From SM1-46 sp002451215 (GTDB lineage Bacteria > Pseudomonadota > Gammaproteobacteria > Acidiferrobacterales > Sulfurifustaceae), in assembly GCA_002451215.1 (NCBI GenBank), contig DKBM01000108.1:1-8461 (forward strand): a stretch of 8,461 nucleotides of DNA, written 5' to 3'. Shown in pieces: positions 1-6,596 of the stretch; the first letter of the stretch is position 1; every line of letters begins with the position of its first letter. Below the pieces are notes generated by a model. That model did no database searches, was not told the DNA's origin, and worked only from the letters and a program-made list of their open reading frames with translations. The position numbers were made by a program, and so were the translations under genes.

Positions 1-51
1 TCGATGCCAACGGCGCGCGGCCGGGCCGATGGGTCCAATCGGGCGCGAAGC

Positions 52-57
52 TATAAA
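52..57 (+). promoter_or_regulatory. Possible -10 element just upstream of the first acyltransferase
   Basis: The hexamer TATAAA (5 of 6 matches to TATAAT) ends 11 bases before the ATG at 69. A transcript starting about 7 bases after it would carry only a 3-5 base leader. This fits the absence of any Shine-Dalgarno sequence before that ATG. The region a normal spacer away (about 29-34, atgggt) does not resemble TTGACA, so the promoter call is weak. Bases 1-68 hold nothing else I can assign. They could include the end of an upstream gene, because several frames are open to the window edge. Confidence 0.2.
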
Positions 58-68
58 CTCGCCCTCCC

Positions 69-1061
69 ATGAGCAAGGCGCCGCCGCATCATGAGTCCCC
101 GACGCGCGATCGCCCCTACCGAACGCACCTTCCACGCGCCGCCTTTGCCCCGCGCCACTTCGGTGCGTGGTTCGTAGTGCTTTTGCTGGCGATCGCCGGA
201 CAGTTGCCACTGTTGTTGACCCGGCCGATTGGCGCTGCCTTGGGGCTCATGATGATGGCGGCCAACCGCAAGCGCCGCGAGGTGGTACGCATCAATCTCG
301 CACTTTGCTTTCCCGACAAGGGGGCACATGAGCGCGCGAGGATCGCTCGTCGGCACTTCATCGTGGCTGGTCAGGCGTTCGTTGATCTCGGATTGCTCGT
401 ATTCGGTCCGCGGTGGCGCGTCTTGCGCGCAGTTCGCATCCAGGGCCTTGAGCACCTGCGAGCGCAGCTCGATAGTGGCGGTCGCACCATTCTCCTGGTA
501 CCGCACATGGTTGGAATGAACTTCGCTGGCTCCGTGGTGGTCCGGGAGCACCGCGGATTCTCAATGATGAAACTGCAGCGCAATCCAATAGTTAACTGGA
601 TGTTGAACCGGGGCCGCGCTCGCTTCGGTGGTGAACTGATCTCGCGTCATCAGGGTCTGCGCCCGGTGCTGCGACGGCTGCGTCGCGGCCAGGGCTTTTA
701 CTATCTTCCCGACGAGGACTTTGGCCCGAAGCATTCCGTGTTTGCACCGTTCTTCGGAGTTCCGCGTGCAACGCTGCCCACGCTCGGTCGGCTCGCCGAG
801 ATGGCGGATGCCGCCGTACTGCCGTTCTTCGTGCGGCTGCTGCCCTGGGGGCGCGGCTATGAGGCAGTTGTTCGCCCGCCGCTCGCGGGCTTTCCGGCTG
901 GTGATCCGGTGGCTGACGCCACCGCCATGAACCGCGCGCTGGAGCAAGGCATTGTCGCCATGCCCGAGCAATACATGTGGACCCTGAAGTTCTTCCGCAC
1001 GCGCCCCGACGGATCACCCTCACCCTATCCCGCCACGCCGCGCCGGGGTCGCCGTGGCTGA
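69..1061 (+). CDS. LpxL/HtrB-superfamily lysophospholipid (lipid A-type) acyltransferase, first of a tandem pair, atypical catalytic motif
   Basis: This 330-residue protein has the size and architecture of the Lip_A_acyltrans family, which transfers acyl chains to lipid A precursors or related lipids at the inner face of the inner membrane. A basic N-terminus (1-30) is followed by a hydrophobic membrane-associating stretch (about 33-62) and the NLALCFP region (76-82, family NxxxCFP). Next come the catalytic-region strand ILLVPH (141-146), RGRARFGG (181-188), YYLPDEDFG (211-219), FAPFFGVPRATL (225-236) and the C-terminal EQYMW...RTRPDG block (300-315). His146 is present. The residue five positions on is Asn151 (codon aac), where the family's HX4D/E motif needs an acid, so activity is uncertain. 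The start at 69 is bounded by an in-frame stop at 54-56. There is no Shine-Dalgarno sequence. The stop overlaps the next gene by 8 bp. The true acceptor and acyl chain cannot be read from the sequence. Confidence 0.88.
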   Translation: MSKAPPHHESPTRDRPYRTHLPRAAFAPRHFGAWFVVLLLAIAGQLPLLLTRPIGAALGLMMMAANRKRREVVRINLALCFPDKGAHERARIARRHFIVAGQAFVDLGLLVFGPRWRVLRAVRIQGLEHLRAQLDSGGRTILLVPHMVGMNFAGSVVVREHRGFSMMKLQRNPIVNWMLNRGRARFGGELISRHQGLRPVLRRLRRGQGFYYLPDEDFGPKHSVFAPFFGVPRATLPTLGRLAEMADAAVLPFFVRLLPWGRGYEAVVRPPLAGFPAGDPVADATAMNRALEQGIVAMPEQYMWTLKFFRTRPDGSPSPYPATPRRGRRG

Positions 1062-1983
1062 GGTACGCCACTATCGCGATTTCCTCGCGCCGCGCTATTG
1101 GCCGACGTGGCTCGGTCTTGGCTTCATGCGTGCGCTGAGTATTCTGCCCCTGCCCGTGCTGGCGGGGATTGGCAGCGCTATCGGCATGTTGTTTTACGCA
1201 TTGCACGCCGGGCGTCGGCGCGTCGTGCGCCGCAACATCACCCGTTGCTTCCCGGGCATGACGCCCGTTGAGCACGCCCGCCTGATCCGAGCCCATTATC
1301 GCGCCGCGGGCCAGGCGACGCTCGACGAGCCCGTCGCCTGGTTCAGCTCCGCAGCGCGCCTGAGGCGGTTGGTCCGGTTTCGCGGCCGCGAGCACTACGA
1401 TGCTGCGCTGGCCGCGGGGCGCAACATCATTCTGTTGGCGCCGCACTTCGTGGGACTCGGCATGGGCGGCTTTCGGCTTTCCATGGAGCGTCCAATGGTC
1501 TCGGTGTATCGGAACCCGAAGAACGAACTGCTGGCGTTGGTGATGCTACGGGCACGCTCGCGATTTGGCGGCCACCTGGTCGAACACAATAAGCCGTTCA
1601 CGACGCTGGTGCGCTTGGTGCGCAACGGGCTGCCACTCTACTACCTGCCAGACCAGGACGCGGGGCGACGCAACTCGGTATTCGCGCCATTTTTTGGAAT
1701 ACCGGCCGCGACCTTTGCAGTGTTGCCGCGCCTTGCTGATATGACCAACGCGGTGGTGATCGCCTGCTGGACCCGGCAGTTGCCGCACGGGCGCGGCTAC
1801 GAGGTGAGTTTCCGCCCACCGATTGAGAACATCTTTTCGGGCGACGCGCTCGCCGATACCACGCGCATGAACCGTGAAATCGAGGAATGTGTGAAGGAGG
1901 CACCTGCCCAGTACTTCTGGCTGCACAAGCGCTTCAAGACGCAACCGGAAGGCCAGCCCGATTTTTATCGTCGGGATGTCTGA
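1054..1983 (+). CDS. LpxL/HtrB-superfamily lysophospholipid (lipid A-type) acyltransferase, second of a tandem pair, atypical catalytic motif
   Basis: This 309-residue protein is a paralogue of the gene before it and close to the usual family length (about 290-320). Visible are PRYWPTWLGLG (13-23, the classic N-terminal signature), a hydrophobic segment (about 18-49), RRNITRCFPGM (59-69), NIILLAPHFVG (124-134), RARSRFGGHL (166-175), LYYLPDQDAG (195-204), SVFAPFFGIPAAT (208-220) and the ending YFWLHKRFKTQPEG (287-300). His131 is in place, but the HX4D/E acid is Gly136 (codon ggc). The start is GTG at 1054, overlapping the previous stop as GTGGCTGA. A later ATG would remove the conserved N-terminal signature, so the GTG is preferred. 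CGGGGT just upstream is a weak ribosome site and translational coupling is likely. The expected role is acylation of lipid A or another membrane lipid, but the altered motif makes catalysis uncertain. Confidence 0.9.
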   Translation: MAEVRHYRDFLAPRYWPTWLGLGFMRALSILPLPVLAGIGSAIGMLFYALHAGRRRVVRRNITRCFPGMTPVEHARLIRAHYRAAGQATLDEPVAWFSSAARLRRLVRFRGREHYDAALAAGRNIILLAPHFVGLGMGGFRLSMERPMVSVYRNPKNELLALVMLRARSRFGGHLVEHNKPFTTLVRLVRNGLPLYYLPDQDAGRRNSVFAPFFGIPAATFAVLPRLADMTNAVVIACWTRQLPHGRGYEVSFRPPIENIFSGDALADTTRMNREIEECVKEAPAQYFWLHKRFKTQPEGQPDFYRRDV

Positions 1984-1996
1984 AGAAGCCGCGCCC

Positions 1997-2308
1997 TCAC
2001 TTCTGCAGGCGCTTCAGGAAAACCCCCATCTCCCTTGCAGCCTGTTTGTCACCTTTCTCCTCTGCAACGCGAACGCCGGTCTCGTAGGCCTCAATAGCCG
2101 CCGGCTTGTCCCCGGCGTCGGCCAAGGCCTTGCCCAACAGCTTCCAGGCAGCCGAATACCTCGGATCGTGTTCGATTGCGCGGCGCAGTTGTTCCGCTGC
2201 CTTCTCGAATTCGCCCTGCTTGAGATACTCGTTGCCGAGGCTGTAGCGCAGCAGTGTATTGTCCTGACCGCGGGCCAGCATCGCTTCCAGGGCCTGGATC
2301 ATGCCCAT
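1997..2308 (-). CDS. Small tetratricopeptide-repeat (TPR) protein
   Basis: This is a 103-residue soluble protein with no signal peptide or membrane segment. It is essentially two TPR units: about 18-49 (LLRYSLGNEYLKQGEFEKA... ending IEHDP) and about 52-85 (AAWKLLGKALADAGDKPAA...). A short N-terminal helix and a C-terminal capping helix (about 87-101, GVFLKRLQ) flank them. The canonical TPR positions (Leu/Tyr-Gly-Tyr/Ala...Ala...Pro) are recognisable. TPRs are protein-binding scaffolds and no enzymatic role is implied. The gene lies 18 bp downstream of the NtrX-like regulator, behind a good ribosome site. It is therefore most likely the last gene of the fmt-to-ntrX operon and may act with the signalling pair or in the cytoplasm generally. 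The start could instead be the second Met, but the Shine-Dalgarno spacing favours the first. Its partner is unknown. Confidence 0.9.
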   Translation of the reverse strand: MGMIQALEAMLARGQDNTLLRYSLGNEYLKQGEFEKAAEQLRRAIEHDPRYSAAWKLLGKALADAGDKPAAIEAYETGVRVAEEKGDKQAAREMGVFLKRLQK

Positions 2309-2317
2309 CGTGCCAAT

Positions 2318-2323
2318 CCCCTT
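2318..2323 (-). promoter_or_regulatory. Ribosome binding site of the TPR gene
   Basis: AAGGGG on the minus strand lies 9 bases before the ATG at 2308 and inside the 18-bp gap after the ntrX stop. It favours the first of two nearby Met codons as the start and supports independent initiation within the same transcript. Confidence 0.55.
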
Positions 2324-2326
2324 CTG

Positions 2327-3742
2327 TCAGCCCTTCTTGGGATGAAGGCCAAGTTGTTTGAGTTTGCGGTAGAGATGAGTGCGCTCCATTTCCACCAGCT
2401 TTGCCACTTCTGCGACGTTGCCGCCGGTGCGCGCCAGGTGGTACTCGAGGTAGCTACGCTCAAATTGCTCGCGGGCCTCGCGCAGTGGCATGCCGAACAG
2501 CGTGTTCGGTGCGGGCACGGCCGGCGCGCCATCTGCCGCACGCGCCGCGCCAAGTGCCTGCTGCACTTCGGCTTCGCTCACTTCGTCGCCGCGATTGAGG
2601 ATCAACAGCCGTTGCACGACATTGCGAAGCTCGCGCACGTTGCCTGGCCAGCTGTGGTTGCGCAGCGCGTTCAACGCGCTGGTGGTGAACTTGCGGTAGG
2701 GTAGATGTTCATGGTCAACCATCCAATTCAGATAGAAATTGACCAGATCCGGCACGTCCTCGCGATGATCTCGCAATGGCGGCACACGTACAGGTACGAC
2801 GTTCAGCCGGTAATACAGATCCTCGCGAAAGCGGCCGGCCGCAACCGCCTGTGCGAGATCCTGGCTCGTGATGGCGATGATACGAACCTCTAGGGCCTGT
2901 GCCTCGACACCGCCAACGCGCACGAAGCGGCCCTCGGCCAGCGTGTTGTAGAGCCGCATCTGGGTGGCGGGGTCGAGATCGCCGACTTCGTTCAGCACCA
3001 GTGTGCCGCCGTGCGCCTGCTCGAGCGAACCCGTGTTAACGACGCCATTGTGCTCGCTGCCAAACAGCTGCGCGGCAATGTTCTGCGCCGGAATGGCCGC
3101 CAGACTTACCTCAATGCAGGCGCGGTCGGAGCGAGCGCTGTGCGCATGAATGTAGCGGCCCGCCAGCGCCTTGCCGCTCCCGGGCTCGCCGCTGAGCAGC
3201 ACCCAGCTCTCGGTTTTGGCGATACGCTCGAGGTTGTCGCGCAGTTCGCGAATCGCACGACTCCTGCCGATGACCAAAGTGCTTGGTTCGGCGCGTTGGC
3301 TGAGCGATAGGTTTTCGCGGCGCAACCGCTCGGCCTCCAGTGCGCGCTCCACCGTAACCAGCAATTTGCCAAGGGACAGGGGCTTTTCGACGAAGTCATA
3401 GGCGCCAAGGCGCGTCGCTTCGACCGCGGTCTCCACCGTGCCATGGCCGGACATCATCACCACGGGGGCCGGTAGGCCTCCGGCTTGTGCCCATTCCTTG
3501 AGGAGCGTGATGCCGTCGGTATCCGGCATCCAAATGTCGAGCAGCACCAGATCGGGTGGTTCGCGCCGAAACGCCTCGCGCGCCGCCGCCGCGTTCTCGG
3601 CGGTCGCCACGCGATAGTTTTCGTCCTCCAATATTTCCCGGACGAGGCGGCGAATATCCGGCTCGTCGTCGACCACGAGCACGTAGCCGCGTCCGCCACC
3701 GCTGGTTGCACCACCGCGCTTCACGTCCACCACTGCACTCAT
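2327..3742 (-). CDS. ntrX: NtrX-type response regulator (receiver - AAA+ - Fis HTH) with degenerate sigma54-contact loop
   Basis: This is a 471-residue DNA-binding response regulator. The receiver (about 18-135) has the acidic pair Asp25/Asp26, phospho-acceptor Asp69 in LVLLDIWMPDTDG, Ser98 (MMSGHG) and Lys120 (VEKPLS). The central AAA+ domain (about 155-385) keeps Walker A GEPGSGKA (185-192), arginine-finger region FREDLYYRLNVVPV (305-318) and WPGNVREL (365-372). The GAFTGA loop that contacts sigma54 is replaced by GVVNTGS (233-239). Walker B reads TLVLNEVGD, with Asn251 for the usual Asp. The C-terminal Fis-type helix-turn-helix (about 422-466) ends in VEMERTHLYRKLKQLG. The start ATG overlaps the kinase stop as ATGA and has a strong ribosome site. 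It is the presumed partner of the upstream NtrY. The lost GAFTGA suggests it does not open sigma54 promoters and may act as a sigma70-type activator or repressor. The target genes are unknown. Confidence 0.92.
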   Translation of the reverse strand: MSAVVDVKRGGATSGGGRGYVLVVDDEPDIRRLVREILEDENYRVATAENAAAAREAFRREPPDLVLLDIWMPDTDGITLLKEWAQAGGLPAPVVMMSGHGTVETAVEATRLGAYDFVEKPLSLGKLLVTVERALEAERLRRENLSLSQRAEPSTLVIGRSRAIRELRDNLERIAKTESWVLLSGEPGSGKALAGRYIHAHSARSDRACIEVSLAAIPAQNIAAQLFGSEHNGVVNTGSLEQAHGGTLVLNEVGDLDPATQMRLYNTLAEGRFVRVGGVEAQALEVRIIAITSQDLAQAVAAGRFREDLYYRLNVVPVRVPPLRDHREDVPDLVNFYLNWMVDHEHLPYRKFTTSALNALRNHSWPGNVRELRNVVQRLLILNRGDEVSEAEVQQALGAARAADGAPAVPAPNTLFGMPLREAREQFERSYLEYHLARTGGNVAEVAKLVEMERTHLYRKLKQLGLHPKKG

Positions 3743-6063
3743 GCGAGCTCCCCGGCAGCATCTGGACGGCCGCCGATACCGGACGCTGTGCCTGCAGCTG
3801 CGGCGGGCAGGCGCAGGGTCACCGCGGCGCCGCCGCGAGCGCGATTTTCGGCAAGTATTTGTCCGCCATGCTCCTCGACGATGCGCTTGACGATCGCGAG
3901 CCCGAGCCCTGTGCCCTTTTGCTTGGTGGTGGTATAGGGCTCGAATAATCGGCCCAGCAACGGTTCCGGAAAGCCGGGGCCGTTGTCGCTAATGGTGAGC
4001 TCAACATACGGTCGCTCAGCCTGCATCACGTGTCCGGTACGAAGGCTGACCTGCGGATTGCGAGTACCTGAGAGAGCATCGCGCGCGTTGATCAAGAGGT
4101 TGTGTAGCACTTGGCGCAGGCGCTTGCTGTCGGCCCGCACCAACGGCAGATCGTCGGCCAGATCGAGCTTGAGCACCGCCGCCCGACCCTTTGCGCCCTC
4201 GGGCGGGCGCAGTGGCAGCGTCTTGTCTGTTGTCGGCCCTTGATCACTCTTGTAGAGCTCCACCACGTCACGCACCAGATCATTGAGCTGCACCGATTCA
4301 ACCTCGAGCACGGCCGGACGCGCATAGTCCGAAAACGCGTTCACCATACTCTTTAGCGATTCGACCTGATCAACAATCGTGCGCGTGGCACGCTCCAGCG
4401 TAGCCTGCTCATCTGCGGGCAGCAGGCGCAGGTACTTGTGGCGGATGCGCTCCGCAGAGAGTTGAATCGGCGTCAGCGGATTCTTGATCTCATGCGCCAT
4501 GCGCCGCGCCACGTCACCCCAGGCCGCCTCGCGCTGCGCCTGGATGAGCGTCGTGACATCATCGAAGACCACGACATAGCCACCGGCGCGGGCTCTAACT
4601 CCCGGCAGCAAGGTGCCGCGCAGCATCAGAATACGCCGACCGGTGGCGCCGGTGAGCGTGACCTCAGCCTGCCATTCGTTGTCACCGGCCGCCATGGCGC
4701 TCGCCACGGTATCGGCGAATGGCGCGAGTGTGGGGTGCTCGGCGCCGAGCCAGTCCGCCGACTTGCCGGCCGCCGACTCCAGCCCAATCCCGAGAATATG
4801 TGCCGCCGCGGCGTTATGGGTGCGCAGTCGGTGACGGGCATCGAACGATAGTACGCCAGAGGAAAGGTGCGTCAGCACGGTCTCGACGTAGGTGCGCGCC
4901 CGCACGGCTTCCTGCTGGCTCTTGCGAATTTGCGACTGCGCACGGCCAATGCGCCGTGTCATGTCGTTGAACGACTCGACCAGCACCCCCAGCTCGTCGT
5001 GGCTCCTGACCGGTAGCTCGCGGCGGTAGTCGCCTTGGGCAACAGCGCGTGTGCCCTCGGCGAGCTCGGTAATGGGGGCGGTCAGACGTCGAGCCACGAA
5101 CATGGCCGCCCAGACTGCCACCAGCATGGTAAGCAAAGCCACCAGCCCCAGCGTCAACGTAAACCCGAACTTGAGTGGGCCGCGCAGGAACAGCAGGGTC
5201 TGATACTCGGCGTACGCGGACTGCACGCTCTCGGTCAGCGTTGCGTAGCGCGGCGGCAGGGGTTGGAGTACTTGCAGCATGCGCGGCGCGGCCCCTGCGT
5301 CGCGTGCGTAGACCGGCACCACGGCGCGCAGCCGCACCGAATTCCTTCCGACCACGTCGAAGCCTGCATAGGTCTCGCCCTGACGTACACGGCTCAGCAC
5401 CGCTTCGGCCGGGCGCGGAGGCGCGAGTGTCGTGCCCTCGAGCGCCACCTCCGACGCGGAGGCGAGGATCCTGCCGTCCGGCGCGAGCAGCGTGATCTCT
5501 CCGACACCGTAGGCCTCGCGCAGATTGCTGAGGGTGGGTAATACGGCTCGCATGCCGGCCATGCCGCTCGCGTCGCCAAGCGTGAGACGCTCGAGTTCTG
5601 CCGCCATCTCCTGGGTATTCTTGAGCAAGTCCTGCTTGAGCGCATCGAGCGCAGTGCGTCCGAGTTGCACGGCGTCGTTCAGCGCCTTCTCGATCCTAAC
5701 GTCGAACCAGTTATCGATACCGCGGTGCAACGTCTGTACCGAAAAGAAGAAAACCACCAGCACGGGAGCCACGGCGAGCGTGACGAACAGCAACAGCAGG
5801 CGCATGGTAAGCCGGGAACCCGGCTGACGCGCCCGGTACTGATCGATGAGCCGCAGAAAGTTATAAAGGATGAGCGCCAACAGCAGAACAATGCCGAGCA
5901 CGTTGACGAGCAGCAGCACTGAGTACACTCGCCCGAGCAGCTCGGAGTGTTGCGTTGCTGCGCTCATCAAGATGAGCGAAGCAAGCAGCAGCCCGGACAG
6001 CACCGTCAGTGGAACGATGCCGGTCAGCGCGCGCTTCAGCGTGGCACTTTCCATGCGCTCCAT
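3739..6063 (-). CDS. ntrY: NtrY-type membrane sensor histidine kinase
   Basis: This 774-residue inner-membrane kinase has the NtrY layout. Three N-terminal membrane segments (about 14-34, 47-72 and 86-109) precede a periplasmic sensor region (about 111-295). A fourth membrane segment follows (about 298-323), then HAMP (about 324-376), PAS (about 390-505), the phospho-acceptor domain with His524 in MAHEIKNPLTPIQLSAERI (522-540), and a HATPase_c domain. The ATPase boxes are N-box NLLINARDA (655-663), G1 DNGPGF (693-698), F-box LFEPYTTTK (706-714) and G2 GTGLGLAI (717-724). All residues needed for autophosphorylation are present. A low-complexity Ala/Gly tail follows residue 753. It should phosphorylate the adjacent NtrX. 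Known NtrY proteins respond to nitrogen, redox or envelope cues, but the signal here cannot be read from sequence. The start may be 6063 or the Met at 6054, and neither has a strong ribosome site. The gene overlaps the DUF4390 end by 28 bp and ntrX by 4 bp. Confidence 0.93.
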   Translation of the reverse strand: MERMESATLKRALTGIVPLTVLSGLLLASLILMSAATQHSELLGRVYSVLLLVNVLGIVLLLALILYNFLRLIDQYRARQPGSRLTMRLLLLFVTLAVAPVLVVFFFSVQTLHRGIDNWFDVRIEKALNDAVQLGRTALDALKQDLLKNTQEMAAELERLTLGDASGMAGMRAVLPTLSNLREAYGVGEITLLAPDGRILASASEVALEGTTLAPPRPAEAVLSRVRQGETYAGFDVVGRNSVRLRAVVPVYARDAGAAPRMLQVLQPLPPRYATLTESVQSAYAEYQTLLFLRGPLKFGFTLTLGLVALLTMLVAVWAAMFVARRLTAPITELAEGTRAVAQGDYRRELPVRSHDELGVLVESFNDMTRRIGRAQSQIRKSQQEAVRARTYVETVLTHLSSGVLSFDARHRLRTHNAAAAHILGIGLESAAGKSADWLGAEHPTLAPFADTVASAMAAGDNEWQAEVTLTGATGRRILMLRGTLLPGVRARAGGYVVVFDDVTTLIQAQREAAWGDVARRMAHEIKNPLTPIQLSAERIRHKYLRLLPADEQATLERATRTIVDQVESLKSMVNAFSDYARPAVLEVESVQLNDLVRDVVELYKSDQGPTTDKTLPLRPPEGAKGRAAVLKLDLADDLPLVRADSKRLRQVLHNLLINARDALSGTRNPQVSLRTGHVMQAERPYVELTISDNGPGFPEPLLGRLFEPYTTTKQKGTGLGLAIVKRIVEEHGGQILAENRARGGAAVTLRLPAAAAGTASGIGGRPDAAGELA
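3748..3753 (-). promoter_or_regulatory. Ribosome binding site of the ntrX-like gene
   Basis: GGGGAG on the minus strand lies 5 bases before the ATG at 3742 and inside the end of the kinase gene. Together with the 4-bp ATGA stop/start overlap it fixes the start and indicates coupled synthesis of kinase and regulator. Confidence 0.6.
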
Positions 6064-6596
6064 CCGCTATTAAGTCGCCAGCCCGGGGTCGAATAGGCCA
6101 CAGGTCGCAGTGGTGCCGGCAGCGCCTCGACATCCAGACGCGCACGCACGCGGACCTGATAATCCGTGCCCGCCTTTAGTGGCCGATCGAGCTTGAGCGC
6201 CAGGGCATCGAAGGCGCCAAGGTGGCGAAGCGCCTCGGCGAGAATGGTAAAACTCTCCGCGCCGGGCGCGCCCGCAGTGCTCACCACGTATTGTCCGGAA
6301 AGCGCGTGATAACGGATCTCGCGCCGCAGGGTCCATTCACGCATGGTCTCGTTCCAAAGCAGGGTCCGCGGGCGTTCAAGTTCAACGTCGATCAGGACAT
6401 CCAGCTCAATGCCCTTGCCGAGCGCTTCTTCGACTTTGGCGCTCAAACCGAGGTCGAAGCCGCCATCGAGTTGCAGCGTCTCAGCCGTGAGCCGGGGCTG
6501 CAGGGTGCTCAGGCGAAACTCGCCATGTGCGGCAAGCGGCAACAGTGCCGCCAACAGCAGTCCAAGCACCCTAGGCGCGTTTCGCGATACAGGCAT
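6036..6596 (-). CDS. Exported DUF4390 family protein
   Basis: This is a 186-residue protein of unknown function, recognised as DUF4390 by its size, its place between rsmB and ntrY, and its motif pattern. A signal peptide is clear: basic start with two Arg, hydrophobic core VLGLLLAALLPLAA (10-23), and a likely cut after AHG (25). The mature part is predicted beta-rich (for example LDVLIDVELERPRTLLWNE and RREIRYHALSGQYVV) with the C-terminal motif STPGWRLNSGWSAW (169-182). It therefore acts in the periplasm or at the membrane surface. The start at 6596 is chosen because it gives a normal signal-peptide n-region. Met at 6608 and GTG at 6569 are alternatives, and none has a good Shine-Dalgarno sequence. 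It overlaps rsmB by 26 bp and ntrY by 28 bp. This context suggests, but does not prove, a link to the kinase's periplasmic sensor. Confidence 0.87.
   Translation of the reverse strand: MPVSRNAPRVLGLLLAALLPLAAHGEFRLSTLQPRLTAETLQLDGGFDLGLSAKVEEALGKGIELDVLIDVELERPRTLLWNETMREWTLRREIRYHALSGQYVVSTAGAPGAESFTILAEALRHLGAFDALALKLDRPLKAGTDYQVRVRARLDVEALPAPLRPVAYSTPGWRLNSGWSAWKVPR

Noticed and set aside
592..1446. A 284-residue minus-strand open frame across the acyltransferases
   Set aside because: Its product is rich in Arg, Ala and Gln with no domain, and it lies opposite two clear acyltransferase genes.
1957..1975. Inverted repeat CCCGA/TCGGG with a 9-base loop as a terminator
   Set aside because: It has only a 5-bp stem, no T-run follows on either strand, and it lies inside the acyltransferase coding end.
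1976..2704. A 242-residue plus-strand open frame starting at the end of the second acyltransferase (ATGTCTGA overlap)
   Set aside because: It runs antisense to the TPR gene and the HTH/AAA+ part of ntrX, both strongly supported by family motifs. Its own product has no recognisable domain and is the kind of long shadow frame common at high GC.
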